Assembly (NCBI GenBank): GCA_021829145.1
Contig: JAJZOE010000041.1
Location: 1 to 49,943 of the forward strand
DNA: 49,943 nt
DNA from: a bacterium
GTDB taxonomy: Bacteria > Patescibacteriota > Saccharimonadia > Saccharimonadales > UBA4665
Direction: 5' to 3'
The notes under the pieces were generated by a model. The model was not told the origin of the DNA. It was given only the letters and a program-made list of their open reading frames with translations, and made no database searches. Both the position numbers and the translations under genes were made by a program. Position 1 is the stretch's first letter. Every line of letters starts with the position of its first letter. This document shows, in pieces, positions 26,176-33,944 of this stretch.

Positions 26176-26727
26176 TTACTTTACGCTGCCCGGGGGTAGC
26201 AGGTTTTGGCTCTGTCCGAACTTAGCATAAGTTAACGCAATACCGAGAGCCTTCATAACTTCTTCAGCCTGATCGTAGCTCATTCCCAGTCTTGAAACGG
26301 GCATTACCTTATTTTGGGCAGTTGACTGAGTAAACGTAATCTGAAGACCGCTCTTATTGCAATCTATACTGACACCATCGGTATAGATAGTACGACCGTC
26401 TGTTGCCAAGACCATAATTAGCTGTTTTGCAGCTGCCATAGCCTCTTCAATTATGATAGATTCCTCCTGAAGTCTCTCGGTTGTGTAACCGGCTAACTCC
26501 CATAGCTTATTAGCGTGTCCGTCTTTCAACCTGTAATGGCTGATAAGCAAATTAAGCATCTCCTCATCAGGCCGGTCAACACCTGCCTCGTAACGCGCCA
26601 GTATATTTTCTTCTATTTCTACAGCACCGGAAACTTCTGCCAAGCTTTCCTTGTTTGTCTGACGAAGGTTTTTCAGGTGTTCACCCAATTCCTCATAGGG
26701 TTTCGGACCAATTGGTGGTTGGCTCAT
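26176..26727 (-). CDS. XRE-family regulator with a C-terminal beta-rich domain
   Basis: A 183-residue protein. Residues about 12-70 form a Cro/C1 helix-turn-helix (LGEHLKNLRQTNKESLAEVS, then ENILARYEAGVDRPDEEML). After a helical linker, residues about 105-170 (TIYTDGVSIDCNKSGLQITF, then VSRLGMSYDQAEEVMKALG) resemble DUF3467-like small domains, possibly a ligand-sensing module. It is divergent from murB, with 70 nt between the two starts, so the two genes share regulatory DNA and it may control murB. That link is positional inference. Confidence 0.75.
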   Translation of the reverse strand: MSQPPIGPKPYEELGEHLKNLRQTNKESLAEVSGAVEIEENILARYEAGVDRPDEEMLNLLISHYRLKDGHANKLWELAGYTTERLQEESIIIEEAMAAAKQLIMVLATDGRTIYTDGVSIDCNKSGLQITFTQSTAQNKVMPVSRLGMSYDQAEEVMKALGIALTYAKFGQSQNLLPPGSVK

Positions 26728-26780
26728 ACTTTCAATGGTATCGCTATTACGAGAACTAATGCAAGTAGTTTTAAAGAGAT

Positions 26781-26789
26781 TGTTATACT
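26781..26789 (+). promoter_or_regulatory. Extended -10 promoter of murB
   Basis: TG-T-TATACT (26781-26789) is an extended -10 element. It ends 8 nt before the ATG at 26798, which predicts a leaderless murB transcript. No Shine-Dalgarno sequence is present. Confidence 0.55.
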
Positions 26790-26797
26790 ACATATAA

Positions 26798-27826
26798 ATG
26801 CAACTACAACAAAACGTCCCCCTAGCTATTTATTCCACTATGCGTCTTGGAGGACATGCAGCATATCTTTTAGAAGTCACTGACTCTCAAACGCTAGTAG
26901 AGGCGGTTAAGATGGCTCAAGGATACAACCTGCCGGTAATAATAGTCGGATACGGTAGTAACATTATTTGGCGCGACGAAGGCTTTCCTGGGCTGGTATT
27001 AGTTAACCGTATAGCAGGATTTGAAATAACTACCCAAGATAACCAAAGTGCATACATAACTGTAGGCGCTGGAGAAAACTGGGACTCCGTAGTACAAAGA
27101 ACGGTAGAAATGGGTCTATCTGGCATAGAATGCTTGAGTCTTATACCAGGCACTGCTGGCGCTACACCAATTCAAAACGTTGGAGCATACGGACAAGACA
27201 TATCGCAAGTATTGATGACTCTTACCGCCTATGATTCAAAAGCTAAGAATATGGTTACTCTAAAGGCATCTGATTGTAATTTCAACTACAGGAAAAGTAT
27301 TTTCAATACAACGGAAAAAGGAAGATACTTAATTACTTCAATCACACTTCTTTTATCAAAGAACAGTCCCATGCCGCCTTTTTACCCGGCAGTAACATCT
27401 TACTTAGAAAAGCATAAGATAACTTCTTATAATCCGATGGCGTTAAGGCAAGCGGTAGTAGATATTAGGACCAGTAAACTACCCGACCCAAATGTAATAG
27501 CAAACAGTGGTTCTTTTTTCGCCAACCCTATTGTTGACCGTGCTATATATTACCAGTTAGAAGAAGAATACCCCAATATACCTCACTGGATGACAAATGA
27601 AGGTCAGGTAAAACTATCTGCTGCCTGGCTTATAGATCAAGTTGGTTTCCATGATTATTTTGATGAAGAGACGGGGATGGCTACTTGGTCTCTTCAGTCC
27701 TTAGTGTTTGTTAACCATTCCGCTAAATCTACGACTGATTTACTTAAGTTTGCCGATAAAGTAAAGACTAAGGTAAAACAGATATTCAATATCGACTTAG
27801 TCCAAGAACCATTGCTTATTCCTTAA
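26798..27826 (+). CDS. murB: UDP-N-acetylenolpyruvoylglucosamine reductase
   Basis: Reduces the enolpyruvyl product of MurA to UDP-N-acetylmuramate with NADPH, using FAD, in the cytosol. The 342-residue chain has the FAD-binding core (VIIVGYGSNIIWRD, about residues 47-60; LIPGTAGATPIQNVGAYGQ, about 112-130), the proton-donor serine in NSGSFFANP (about 230-238) and the distal glutamate in QEPLLIP at the end. The extra loop containing the tyrosine region and the VNHSAKSTTDLL segment classify it as type I (E. coli-like). Its stop codon overlaps that of the convergent glyA. Confidence 0.95.
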   Translation: MQLQQNVPLAIYSTMRLGGHAAYLLEVTDSQTLVEAVKMAQGYNLPVIIVGYGSNIIWRDEGFPGLVLVNRIAGFEITTQDNQSAYITVGAGENWDSVVQRTVEMGLSGIECLSLIPGTAGATPIQNVGAYGQDISQVLMTLTAYDSKAKNMVTLKASDCNFNYRKSIFNTTEKGRYLITSITLLLSKNSPMPPFYPAVTSYLEKHKITSYNPMALRQAVVDIRTSKLPDPNVIANSGSFFANPIVDRAIYYQLEEEYPNIPHWMTNEGQVKLSAAWLIDQVGFHDYFDEETGMATWSLQSLVFVNHSAKSTTDLLKFADKVKTKVKQIFNIDLVQEPLLIP

Positions 27827-29100
27827 AGGTCGCTTGGCAAGGGAAAACTTGAAGCAAATTGTTTCACTTCCTTGGATAATTTATCCAATTTAGCCTCATC
27901 GTCTTTACTCATTAATGCTTGCTGCATCCATTGAGCAATTAAGATCATATGTTCTTCTCTTAGCCCTCGTGTTGTTAAAGCTGGCGTTCCCAGCCGCACA
28001 CCGCTCGGACGGTATGGCGGAAGCGGATCATCAGGTATTACATTCTTATTAAGAGTTAGCCCAATCCGGTCCAGAGTCTTCTCGGCTACCTGGCCGTCAA
28101 ATCCAAAGCTCGTTTGAATGTCTGCAACCATCATGTGATTATCTGTACCATTGGTGATAAGCTTAAACCCGCTCTTCATTAACGCCTCGCTAAGAGCCTT
28201 GGCGTTGGCTAAAACCTGTAGACAATATTCGTGAAAACTAGGCTGTGAGGCCTCATAAAAGGCTACCGCTTTAGCCGCTATACTGTGCATATGCGGTCCC
28301 CCCTGAAGTCCAGGGAATACAGTTCGATCGATAAGCGTCGGTAAGTTTTCTACCGTCTTTTCTACTTCTTTAAGAGGGTTACCCACCCTTCCTTTGGATA
28401 AAATCATAGCTCCTCTCGGCCCTCTCAGTGTCTTATGGGTAGTAGTAGTTATTACATGAAAGCCATAATCAAAAGGATTAGCTAGAACCCCGCCTGCTAT
28501 TAAACCGGCAATATGTGCCATGTCAGCCATCAACACAGCCCCGACTTCATCTGCAATCGTTTGGAATTTTCCATAATCCAGCTCTCTAGGGTACGAAGAA
28601 AAGCCAGCTAGGATAATCTTGGGTTTGGTCTTAAGAGCCAGCTCTTGCATTACGTTATAATCTAGTTCTCCCGTCTCAATGTCTTTTATTCCATAACGGA
28701 CGAAGTTAAATAGTTTCGCTGATATAGTTCCAGGCCGTCCATGCGTCAAGTGACCACCGTGGCTTAGCTCCATACCCATAATTGTTTCCCCTGGCTCGAG
28801 CCAGGCATGGTACACAGCTTCATTAGCTGGAGCTCCTGAATGCGGCTGCACATTAGCGTGGTCGGCCTTAAATAAAGCCTTGGCTCTATCTATAGCCAAC
28901 TGCTCAATTTGATCCGTGTTGATCTGTCCCCCATAGTAACGGCGACCCGGATAACCTTCAGAGTACTTATTTGTAAATACACTGCCCAGAGCGTCGAGCA
29001 CCCCACGACTGACGTAATTTTCACTTGGTATTAGCTCTAGACCGTTTCTTTGCCGTTTTTCCTCTTGCGCTATCAGTTTGGCTACCGCTTTGTCGTCCAT
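27823..29100 (-). CDS. glyA: Serine hydroxymethyltransferase
   Basis: Interconverts serine and glycine with transfer of a one-carbon unit to tetrahydrofolate, a PLP-dependent cytosolic enzyme. The 425-residue protein has the full family length. ELIPSENYVS (21-30), PGRRYYGG, NVQPHSGAPAN, the aspartate strand AVLMADMAHIAGLIAGG, and the PLP-lysine motif TTTTHKTLRGPRGAM are all intact. The SD sequence GGAG stands 9 nt before the ATG at 29100, with a TACAAT -10 box further upstream, so this gene has a conventional leader. It is convergent with murB, sharing a 4-nt TTAA at the stops. Confidence 0.97.
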   Translation of the reverse strand: MDDKAVAKLIAQEEKRQRNGLELIPSENYVSRGVLDALGSVFTNKYSEGYPGRRYYGGQINTDQIEQLAIDRAKALFKADHANVQPHSGAPANEAVYHAWLEPGETIMGMELSHGGHLTHGRPGTISAKLFNFVRYGIKDIETGELDYNVMQELALKTKPKIILAGFSSYPRELDYGKFQTIADEVGAVLMADMAHIAGLIAGGVLANPFDYGFHVITTTTHKTLRGPRGAMILSKGRVGNPLKEVEKTVENLPTLIDRTVFPGLQGGPHMHSIAAKAVAFYEASQPSFHEYCLQVLANAKALSEALMKSGFKLITNGTDNHMMVADIQTSFGFDGQVAEKTLDRIGLTLNKNVIPDDPLPPYRPSGVRLGTPALTTRGLREEHMILIAQWMQQALMSKDDEAKLDKLSKEVKQFASSFPLPSDL

Positions 29101-29186
29101 AAACAGACTCCGAATTATTTAAAGCTATTGTAGCAAGGTACTTAACGTGATTAAAATAGTCTTGTTACTCAAAAACAAAAAAGCGG

Positions 29187-29216
29187 TTGCATGCATAACG
29201 CCATATATGATATAAA
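29187..29216 (+). promoter_or_regulatory. Promoter of the HTH-murA gene
   Basis: TTGCAT (29187-29192) and TATAAA (29211-29216) are spaced by 18 nt. Transcription should start near 29222, which excludes the upstream ATG at 29191 and supports ATG 29227 with a leader of a few bases. Confidence 0.5.
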
Positions 29217-29226
29217 AGGTTCAGAT

Positions 29227-30750
29227 ATGATTACGACCAATGAACAAATTGGCCAGCTTATTGCTCAAATTAGACAAGAACGCGGGCTTACACAAAGCGA
29301 ATTTGCTAAACGGCTTTCTACATCCCAATCTGCCGTTAACCGTATGGAACACGGAAGACAAAATCTTAGCTTAGAAACACTGGGAAGAATTAGTGAAGTC
29401 TTAAATAAACAGTTAATTAGCGTAACTGGAGTTGCGGTCAATTTAAGAATCGAAGGCGGGCATGAGTTAAAAGGTGAGATAACGCTAAAAACCAGCAAAA
29501 ACGCAGCCGTAGGGTTAATTTGTGCCAGCTTGCTTAACAAAGGAACTACCTTACTTAAAAATGTTCCTCGGATTGAAGAGGTTAATAGACTAATAGAAGT
29601 TCTACAAAGCATAGGAGTAAACGTAAAATGGCAAGGGGCAAACGATCTTAGTATAAAAGTTCCCAATAAATTGAATCTAGAAAACATAAACCATGAGTCT
29701 GCTAAGAAGACGAGAAGTGTCCTAATGTTTATCGGACCTCTCATTCATCGATCAAAGTCATTTATTATTCCTTATGCCGGAGGTTGTGACCTGGGTAGAC
29801 GCACAGTACTACCTCATCTTTATGCATTAGAAGAATTTGGAGCCGAGGTAGAGACAAAATCCGGGCACTACGAAGTAAAGGCCAAGCTACATTTACCCAA
29901 GCGGGACGTAGTTCTGTATGAGTCAGGCGATACTACCACGGAAAATATTCTGATGGCAGCAGCGCTAACCCCAGGAACTACTGTTATTAAGATGGCCAGC
30001 GCTAACTATATGGTTCAGGACTTGTGTTATTTCTTAGAGAAACTGGGCGTTAGGATAGATGGCATTGGAAGTTCTTCCTTAACTGTCCATGGTATATCTG
30101 AAGCCAATAAAAACGTAACCTACTCTCCAAGCGAAGATCCAGTCGAGGCAATGACTTTCATCGCAGCAGCCATTACTACCAATTCTTCAATAACAATTAA
30201 ACGCGCACCAATAGAGTTTCTGGAGCTGGAGCTTTTAAAGCTTGAGAAAATGGGGCTTAAATACGAAGCTAGTGCAAAATATAAGGCAAATAACAGCAAA
30301 ACCGATCTCGTAGATATACGCTTACACAAACACGACGGAAAGCTAGTTGCACCAGCAGAGAAAATCCACCCAAACGTCTTCCCAGGCCTTAATATTGACC
30401 ATCTACCCTATTTTGTACCAATTGCCGCCGTAGCTCACGGAAGGACACTCATACATGACTGGGTTTACGAAGATAGAGCACTTATGTATACAGAAATGAA
30501 AAAAATAGGGGTTAACTTGGAGCTAGCCGATCCTCACCGTATTTTTATCACTGGTCCTACTAGATTTAAGGCCGCGGATCTTGTTTGTCCAAGCGGCATT
30601 AGACCTGCAGTTATGCTTTTAATTGGGATGCTGGCAGCGCCGGGGATGTCCATTCTGCGCAATGTCTATACTATTAACAGGGGCTATGAAGACTTGGCTC
30701 AAAGGCTTAATTACCTCGGGGCGCACATAACAGTTTTAAATGAAGTTTAG
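29227..30750 (+). CDS. murA: HTH-MurA fusion: UDP-GlcNAc 1-carboxyvinyltransferase with N-terminal XRE domain
   Basis: Transfers enolpyruvate from PEP to UDP-GlcNAc, the first step of peptidoglycan synthesis. From ATG 29227 the 507 residues start with a Cro/C1-type helix-turn-helix (about 6-62: IGQLIAQIRQERGLTQSEFA, then STSQSAVNRMEHG), followed directly by the EPT-fold enzyme (about 70-507). Catalytic KNAA (91-94) and the active-site cysteine in AGGCDLGRR (C187) are present, as is GDTTTENILMAAAL. The enzyme alone would be about 430 residues, the usual size, so the HTH is an addition. A frame extension to ATG 29191 exists but lies inside the promoter. The DNA-binding domain may allow autoregulation; this is inference. 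Confidence 0.92.
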   Translation: MITTNEQIGQLIAQIRQERGLTQSEFAKRLSTSQSAVNRMEHGRQNLSLETLGRISEVLNKQLISVTGVAVNLRIEGGHELKGEITLKTSKNAAVGLICASLLNKGTTLLKNVPRIEEVNRLIEVLQSIGVNVKWQGANDLSIKVPNKLNLENINHESAKKTRSVLMFIGPLIHRSKSFIIPYAGGCDLGRRTVLPHLYALEEFGAEVETKSGHYEVKAKLHLPKRDVVLYESGDTTTENILMAAALTPGTTVIKMASANYMVQDLCYFLEKLGVRIDGIGSSSLTVHGISEANKNVTYSPSEDPVEAMTFIAAAITTNSSITIKRAPIEFLELELLKLEKMGLKYEASAKYKANNSKTDLVDIRLHKHDGKLVAPAEKIHPNVFPGLNIDHLPYFVPIAAVAHGRTLIHDWVYEDRALMYTEMKKIGVNLELADPHRIFITGPTRFKAADLVCPSGIRPAVMLLIGMLAAPGMSILRNVYTINRGYEDLAQRLNYLGAHITVLNEV

Positions 30751-30793
30751 CCAAAAATAGCTAAACAATGATATAATCGCCTCTGTTAAAAAT

Positions 30794-30868
30794 GCGGGTG
30801 TGGTATAACGGCTATTATACCAACCTTCCAAGTTGGTGACGGGAGTTCGACTCTCCCCACCCGCACCA
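30794..30868 (+). tRNA. tRNA-Gly (anticodon TCC)
   Basis: Acceptor stem GCGGGTG/CACCCGC, anticodon stem CCAAC/GTTGG around loop CTTCCAA, T arm GGGAG/CTCCC with TTCGACT, encoded CCA. It is followed 5 nt later by tRNA-Arg(TCT), so both are probably processed from one transcript. Confidence 0.96.
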
Positions 30869-30873
30869 TAAGT

Positions 30874-30950
30874 GCCCCGGTAGCTCAGCTGGATAGAGCA
30901 GAGGACTTCTAAGCCTAAGGTCGTTGGTTCGAATCCATCCCGGGGCACCA
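30874..30950 (+). tRNA. tRNA-Arg (anticodon TCT) with mismatched anticodon stem
   Basis: Acceptor stem GCCCCGG/CCGGGGC and D stem GCTC/GAGC are perfect, and CCA is encoded. The anticodon loop CTTCTAA gives TCT. The anticodon stem GAGGA/GCCTA has only the three central pairs (G-A at 27-43 and A-G at 31-39 mismatched), and the T stem GTTGG/CCATC has a U-U. It is still likely functional since AGA is a common codon in this window. Confidence 0.88.
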
Positions 30951-31046
30951 TTAATTATGGCTATAATAGGATTGATACCCGAAATAAGCATTATATATTG
31001 TTAATACTTTCTCACGGCGCCAATACGGTTAATCAGATTACATTCT

Positions 31047-31079
31047 CTAGTTTATCCACTATTTATACACAGAAACTAG
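31047..31079 (+). promoter_or_regulatory. Two DnaA-box-like sites inside an inverted repeat
   Basis: TTATCCACT (31052-31060, one mismatch to TTATNCACA) and TTATACACA (31063-31071, exact) lie in the same orientation 2 nt apart. They are enclosed by CTAGTTT (31047-31053) and AAACTAG (31073-31079). The sites end 17 nt upstream of the -35 box of the small RNA. No dnaA or dnaN gene is nearby, so this is not an obvious origin. Confidence 0.35.
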
Positions 31080-31088
31080 TGAAGGGTC

Positions 31089-31117
31089 TTGCATTAATCG
31101 GCTTCGACTAATATATT
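31089..31117 (+). promoter_or_regulatory. Promoter of the candidate small RNA
   Basis: TTGCAT (31089-31094) and TATATT (31112-31117) with a 17-nt spacer. The predicted start is near 31124, directly before the first stem-loop. Confidence 0.55.
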
Positions 31118-31123
31118 AATAAA

Positions 31124-31219
31124 TACCATCGTTGAGGTGGCTGTCATCGAAAGATGACGAGTAAATCAGAGATGATTTATTCAAGCAAATAAGCCTGGAA
31201 ACAGGCTTTTTGCTTTTTA
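31124..31219 (+). ncRNA. Candidate structured small RNA with four stem-loops
   Basis: A stretch of about 95 nt with its own promoter and an intrinsic terminator. Stem 1 is CCATC/GGTGG (31126-31140, one G-U), stem 2 is GTCATC/GATGAC closed by a GAAA tetraloop (31143-31158), stem 3 is a 10-bp helix around TAAATCA/TGATTTA with a GAGA loop (31159-31182), and stem 4 is AAGCCTG/CAGGCTT with a GAAA loop (31191-31208) followed by a T-rich tail, the terminator. No ORF is present. The downstream gene has a separate promoter after the terminator, which argues for an independent RNA gene and not an attenuator. I do not match it to a known class. Confidence 0.6.
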
Positions 31220-31239
31220 TGACTTATCTATTTGAGCTA

Positions 31240-31268
31240 TTGAAATTTCGTCCATTTTGTTGTACTAT
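31240..31268 (+). promoter_or_regulatory. Promoter of the hypothetical gene at 31275
   Basis: TTGAAA (31240-31245) and TACTAT (31263-31268) with an ideal 17-nt spacer. The -10 box ends 6 nt before ATG 31275, so the transcript starts at the start codon. Confidence 0.55.
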
Positions 31269-31274
31269 ATTAAT

Positions 31275-31943
31275 ATGCATCCTGGTGAAGTACTTGAATG
31301 GATTGAAACTGGTAATCCAATCGACCGACGTACCAGCTTCGAAGCCCTAAAGCTGGAGTTAGGCATAGACAGTGGTCTGCCAATGACTCATAGCGAGCGA
31401 GTCGATACGGTCAGGAATGCCATTGGTCTAGCCTATCTCAAACATTATATATGTCAACGAGGCGAAGCATCCGACGAAAACCCTAACTCTATAACAGACA
31501 GAGATCTAACCAGAGAAGGGCTCTCACAGCTCGGATTATTAGCTGTAGTGATACCAGGTGCCGGTAGTGAGAATGATAGATACATTTCCCAACATGAATA
31601 CGGAATTATTGGGGAGAAAGCAAATATGCACTCGGAGATTAAGATTACGATTAATTCCTTAACTATGCTTTGGAATGACCTCAGAAGACGTTACGTTAAG
31701 TTCGAGAGATTCAGGGAGAATATGTCACTAAATCCAACTTTATCAAGCGTTGATAGCTATCTTAAACATCGGTATTGGGAAGGACTATTTAGTCCTCAAG
31801 GCCTCATTTCTTTACATAAGATCATACCGGCAATCGAGAGCATAGGAGCCAATTCCCCTACATATATTCGGAATAAATCATTACAGGCCGGTTTAACAAT
31901 AGTTAAATTTATGAAAGATACTAATTTCCTCGGACAGCAATGA
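31275..31943 (+). CDS. Soluble protein of unknown function
   Basis: A 222-residue protein without signal peptide, membrane helix or cysteine cluster. I do not recognise the family. The composition is mixed charged, predicted mostly helical, with a Glu-rich middle (EYGIIGEKANMHSEIKI, about residues 113-129) and several conserved-looking aromatic/Arg pairs (WNDLRRRYVKFERFRE). ATG 31275 is chosen over TTG 31257 because of the promoter position. It sits alone between a small RNA gene and tRNA-His, surrounded by tRNA genes, a common address for mobile or lineage-specific genes. Confidence 0.55.
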   Translation: MHPGEVLEWIETGNPIDRRTSFEALKLELGIDSGLPMTHSERVDTVRNAIGLAYLKHYICQRGEASDENPNSITDRDLTREGLSQLGLLAVVIPGAGSENDRYISQHEYGIIGEKANMHSEIKITINSLTMLWNDLRRRYVKFERFRENMSLNPTLSSVDSYLKHRYWEGLFSPQGLISLHKIIPAIESIGANSPTYIRNKSLQAGLTIVKFMKDTNFLGQQ

Positions 31944-32003
31944 CTTGCTCAAAGTAGATTTCTCTCGTATAATCACCCCTGTTATTGGTACCAATTGTTT
32001 TAC

Positions 32004-32081
32004 GGCGAATGTAGCTCAGTAGGTTAGAGCGCTGGATTGTGGTCCCGGAGGTCGTGGGTTCGAGCCCCATCATTCGCCCCA
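32004..32081 (+). tRNA. tRNA-His (anticodon GTG)
   Basis: Acceptor stem GCGAATG pairs with CATTCGC, with the extra G at -1 opposite C73 that marks tRNA-His. The anticodon loop is TTGTGGT and the T arm GTGGG/CCCCA carries TTCGAGC; CCA is encoded. The anticodon stem has one A-C mismatch at its loop end. Confidence 0.95.
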
Positions 32082-32105
32082 ATTTATAATAAAGAGGGTA
32101 TTAGC

Positions 32106-33944
32106 TTGAAAAAACTGAAAATAACTTTTGCGTATATTAAAACCTATAAGCTTTTAGCGCTAGCTATATTAGCTCTAGTTGCCGGGGTGGTACTTTACTC
32201 TACCAATCTTCAGAGTATAGGCCGTTGGGTTATGGGCTCTGTTGCCATCATCGAATGTCTGCCAATCATTAAATCGATGTGGGATGACATAAAAAGCGGT
32301 GCTTACGGCATAGACCTCTTGGCACTCACCGCTATTATCACTTCAGTTATCCTTAAGCAGGACTTCACTGCGATGGTTATCGTTATTATGTTGACAGGAG
32401 GAGAAAGCCTCGAGGACTATGCAGAAAAAAGAGCCCATAGCGAACTAGACGCACTTCTAAAGGGTTCGCCCCAAAAAGCACACCTACTTAGAGGAAGAAA
32501 GACTATCGACGTAGCGGCTAGTGAGGTTAAAGTCGGCGATAAGATTATTATCAAGCCAGGTGAGATAGTGCCGGTTGATGCGACAATCTTAGAAGGTGAA
32601 AGTAGCTTTGATGAAGCAAGCCTGACAGGAGAGAGCCTGCCAGTTTCCCATGGCGTAGGCGATCAGATTTTAAGCGGCTCAATTAATAGCGACGCGCCAA
32701 TTACGGCTAAGGCAATTCATAGTGCTGAGGATAGTCAGTACCAACAGATTGTTAGACTAGTTAAGAATGCGGCATCTTCACAGGCTCCTTTTGTCAGATT
32801 AGCCGACAGATACAGTATTCCTTTTACCATAGCCGCTTATGCCATAGCTATAGCAGTATGGGCAATCAGCGGTCATGCCATACGCTTTTTGGAAGTAATC
32901 GTGGTTGCTACTCCCTGCCCTCTGCTATTAGCAGCACCTATAGCCCTTATCTCCGGAATGAGCCGATCCAGCAAATATGGGATCATTGTAAAAACTGGCT
33001 CTGCACTAGAAAAACTAGCAGAAGCAAAAACAATAATCTTTGATAAAACAGGAACACTGACCACTGGCGAACTGGGCCTAGATAGTATTACTGCTTTTGA
33101 TCCCTATAGCAAAGATGAAGTACTGGCCATTGCCGCCAGTACTGAGCAAAACTCAACGCACGTAATTGCCCAGGCTATCGTTAAGGCTGCCGACAAGAAA
33201 AAAATGAGACTAACTAAGGTTAAGGGTGTTAAGGAGACTCCCGGCCAAGGCTTAATCGCTAGCTTTAAAGGAGATCAGCTAATTTTAGGTAGGGCTGACT
33301 TCTTAAAGAGTCATAAAGTAAAGATACCGGAGAAAACTATAAGTGCCAAGACTACCGTATATATAGCAATTGATGGCAAACTGGCTGGCATAATATATCT
33401 TAGTGATCATTTAAGAAGTGAAGCCGAGGAAACTATCAGTCAAATAAAGCAATTAGGTATTTTTAAAACAGTGATGATTACCGGAGATAATAAAGAAGCG
33501 GCGAATTATATAGCCAAGAAAGTCGGTATTAAAACGGTATATGCTGAAACTCTACCCGGAGAAAAGCTGCACGCGCTTGAAGACATTAAGGAACGTCCGG
33601 CAATTTTTGTAGGTGATGGCGTTAACGATGCGCCTGTTTTAACCGGTTCCGACATAGGCATAGCATTAGGTGCTAAGGGTTCAACTGCTGCTAGTGAATC
33701 CGCAGATCTGGTCATTTTGGAAGACGACCTAGGAAGAGTCGCAACTTCAATTTATATCGCTAAAAGGACATTTACTATTGCCAAACAGAGTATATTAGTC
33801 GGAATAGGCTTAAGTGTCATATTAATGGTGATCTTTGCTACCGGTAAATTCCCGCCGATATACGGAGCAATCATTCAAGAGTTAGTTGACGTAGTAGTTA
33901 TCTTTAACGCCCTCAGAGCTCACGGAATTAAGATCAAAGTCTAG
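32106..33944 (+). CDS. P1B-type heavy-metal-transporting ATPase with TPC motif
   Basis: A 612-residue metal pump when started at TTG 32106, behind AAAGAGGG; an in-frame start further upstream would lie inside tRNA-His and is rejected. There is no N-terminal metal-binding domain. Two or more helices precede the A domain (TGES near residue 174), then VVATPCPLLLAAPIALISG (about 266-284) with TPC in the metal path, DKTGTLT (about 313) and GDGVNDAP. The HP dipeptide normally found in the N domain reads STHVIAQAIV, a change seen in some TPC-type members. The metal is unknown. It overlaps the convergent lipid-kinase-like gene by 11 nt. Confidence 0.88.
   Translation: MKKLKITFAYIKTYKLLALAILALVAGVVLYSTNLQSIGRWVMGSVAIIECLPIIKSMWDDIKSGAYGIDLLALTAIITSVILKQDFTAMVIVIMLTGGESLEDYAEKRAHSELDALLKGSPQKAHLLRGRKTIDVAASEVKVGDKIIIKPGEIVPVDATILEGESSFDEASLTGESLPVSHGVGDQILSGSINSDAPITAKAIHSAEDSQYQQIVRLVKNAASSQAPFVRLADRYSIPFTIAAYAIAIAVWAISGHAIRFLEVIVVATPCPLLLAAPIALISGMSRSSKYGIIVKTGSALEKLAEAKTIIFDKTGTLTTGELGLDSITAFDPYSKDEVLAIAASTEQNSTHVIAQAIVKAADKKKMRLTKVKGVKETPGQGLIASFKGDQLILGRADFLKSHKVKIPEKTISAKTTVYIAIDGKLAGIIYLSDHLRSEAEETISQIKQLGIFKTVMITGDNKEAANYIAKKVGIKTVYAETLPGEKLHALEDIKERPAIFVGDGVNDAPVLTGSDIGIALGAKGSTAASESADLVILEDDLGRVATSIYIAKRTFTIAKQSILVGIGLSVILMVIFATGKFPPIYGAIIQELVDVVVIFNALRAHGIKIKV

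Noticed and set aside
29191-29226. Twelve extra residues at the N-terminus of HTH-MurA
   Set aside because: The -10 box lies at 29211-29216, so the upstream ATG would not be transcribed.
29265-29744. Minus-strand ORF of 159 codons inside murA
   Set aside because: Antisense shadow of a well-supported enzyme, with no promoter or ribosome binding site.
31124-31219. Riboswitch or T-box leader for the gene at 31275
   Set aside because: That gene has its own promoter downstream of the terminator, and the T-box and common riboswitch motifs are absent.
32037-32105. N-terminal extension of the P1B ATPase
   Set aside because: The upstream start lies within tRNA-His. TTG 32106 has a good purine-rich ribosome binding site.
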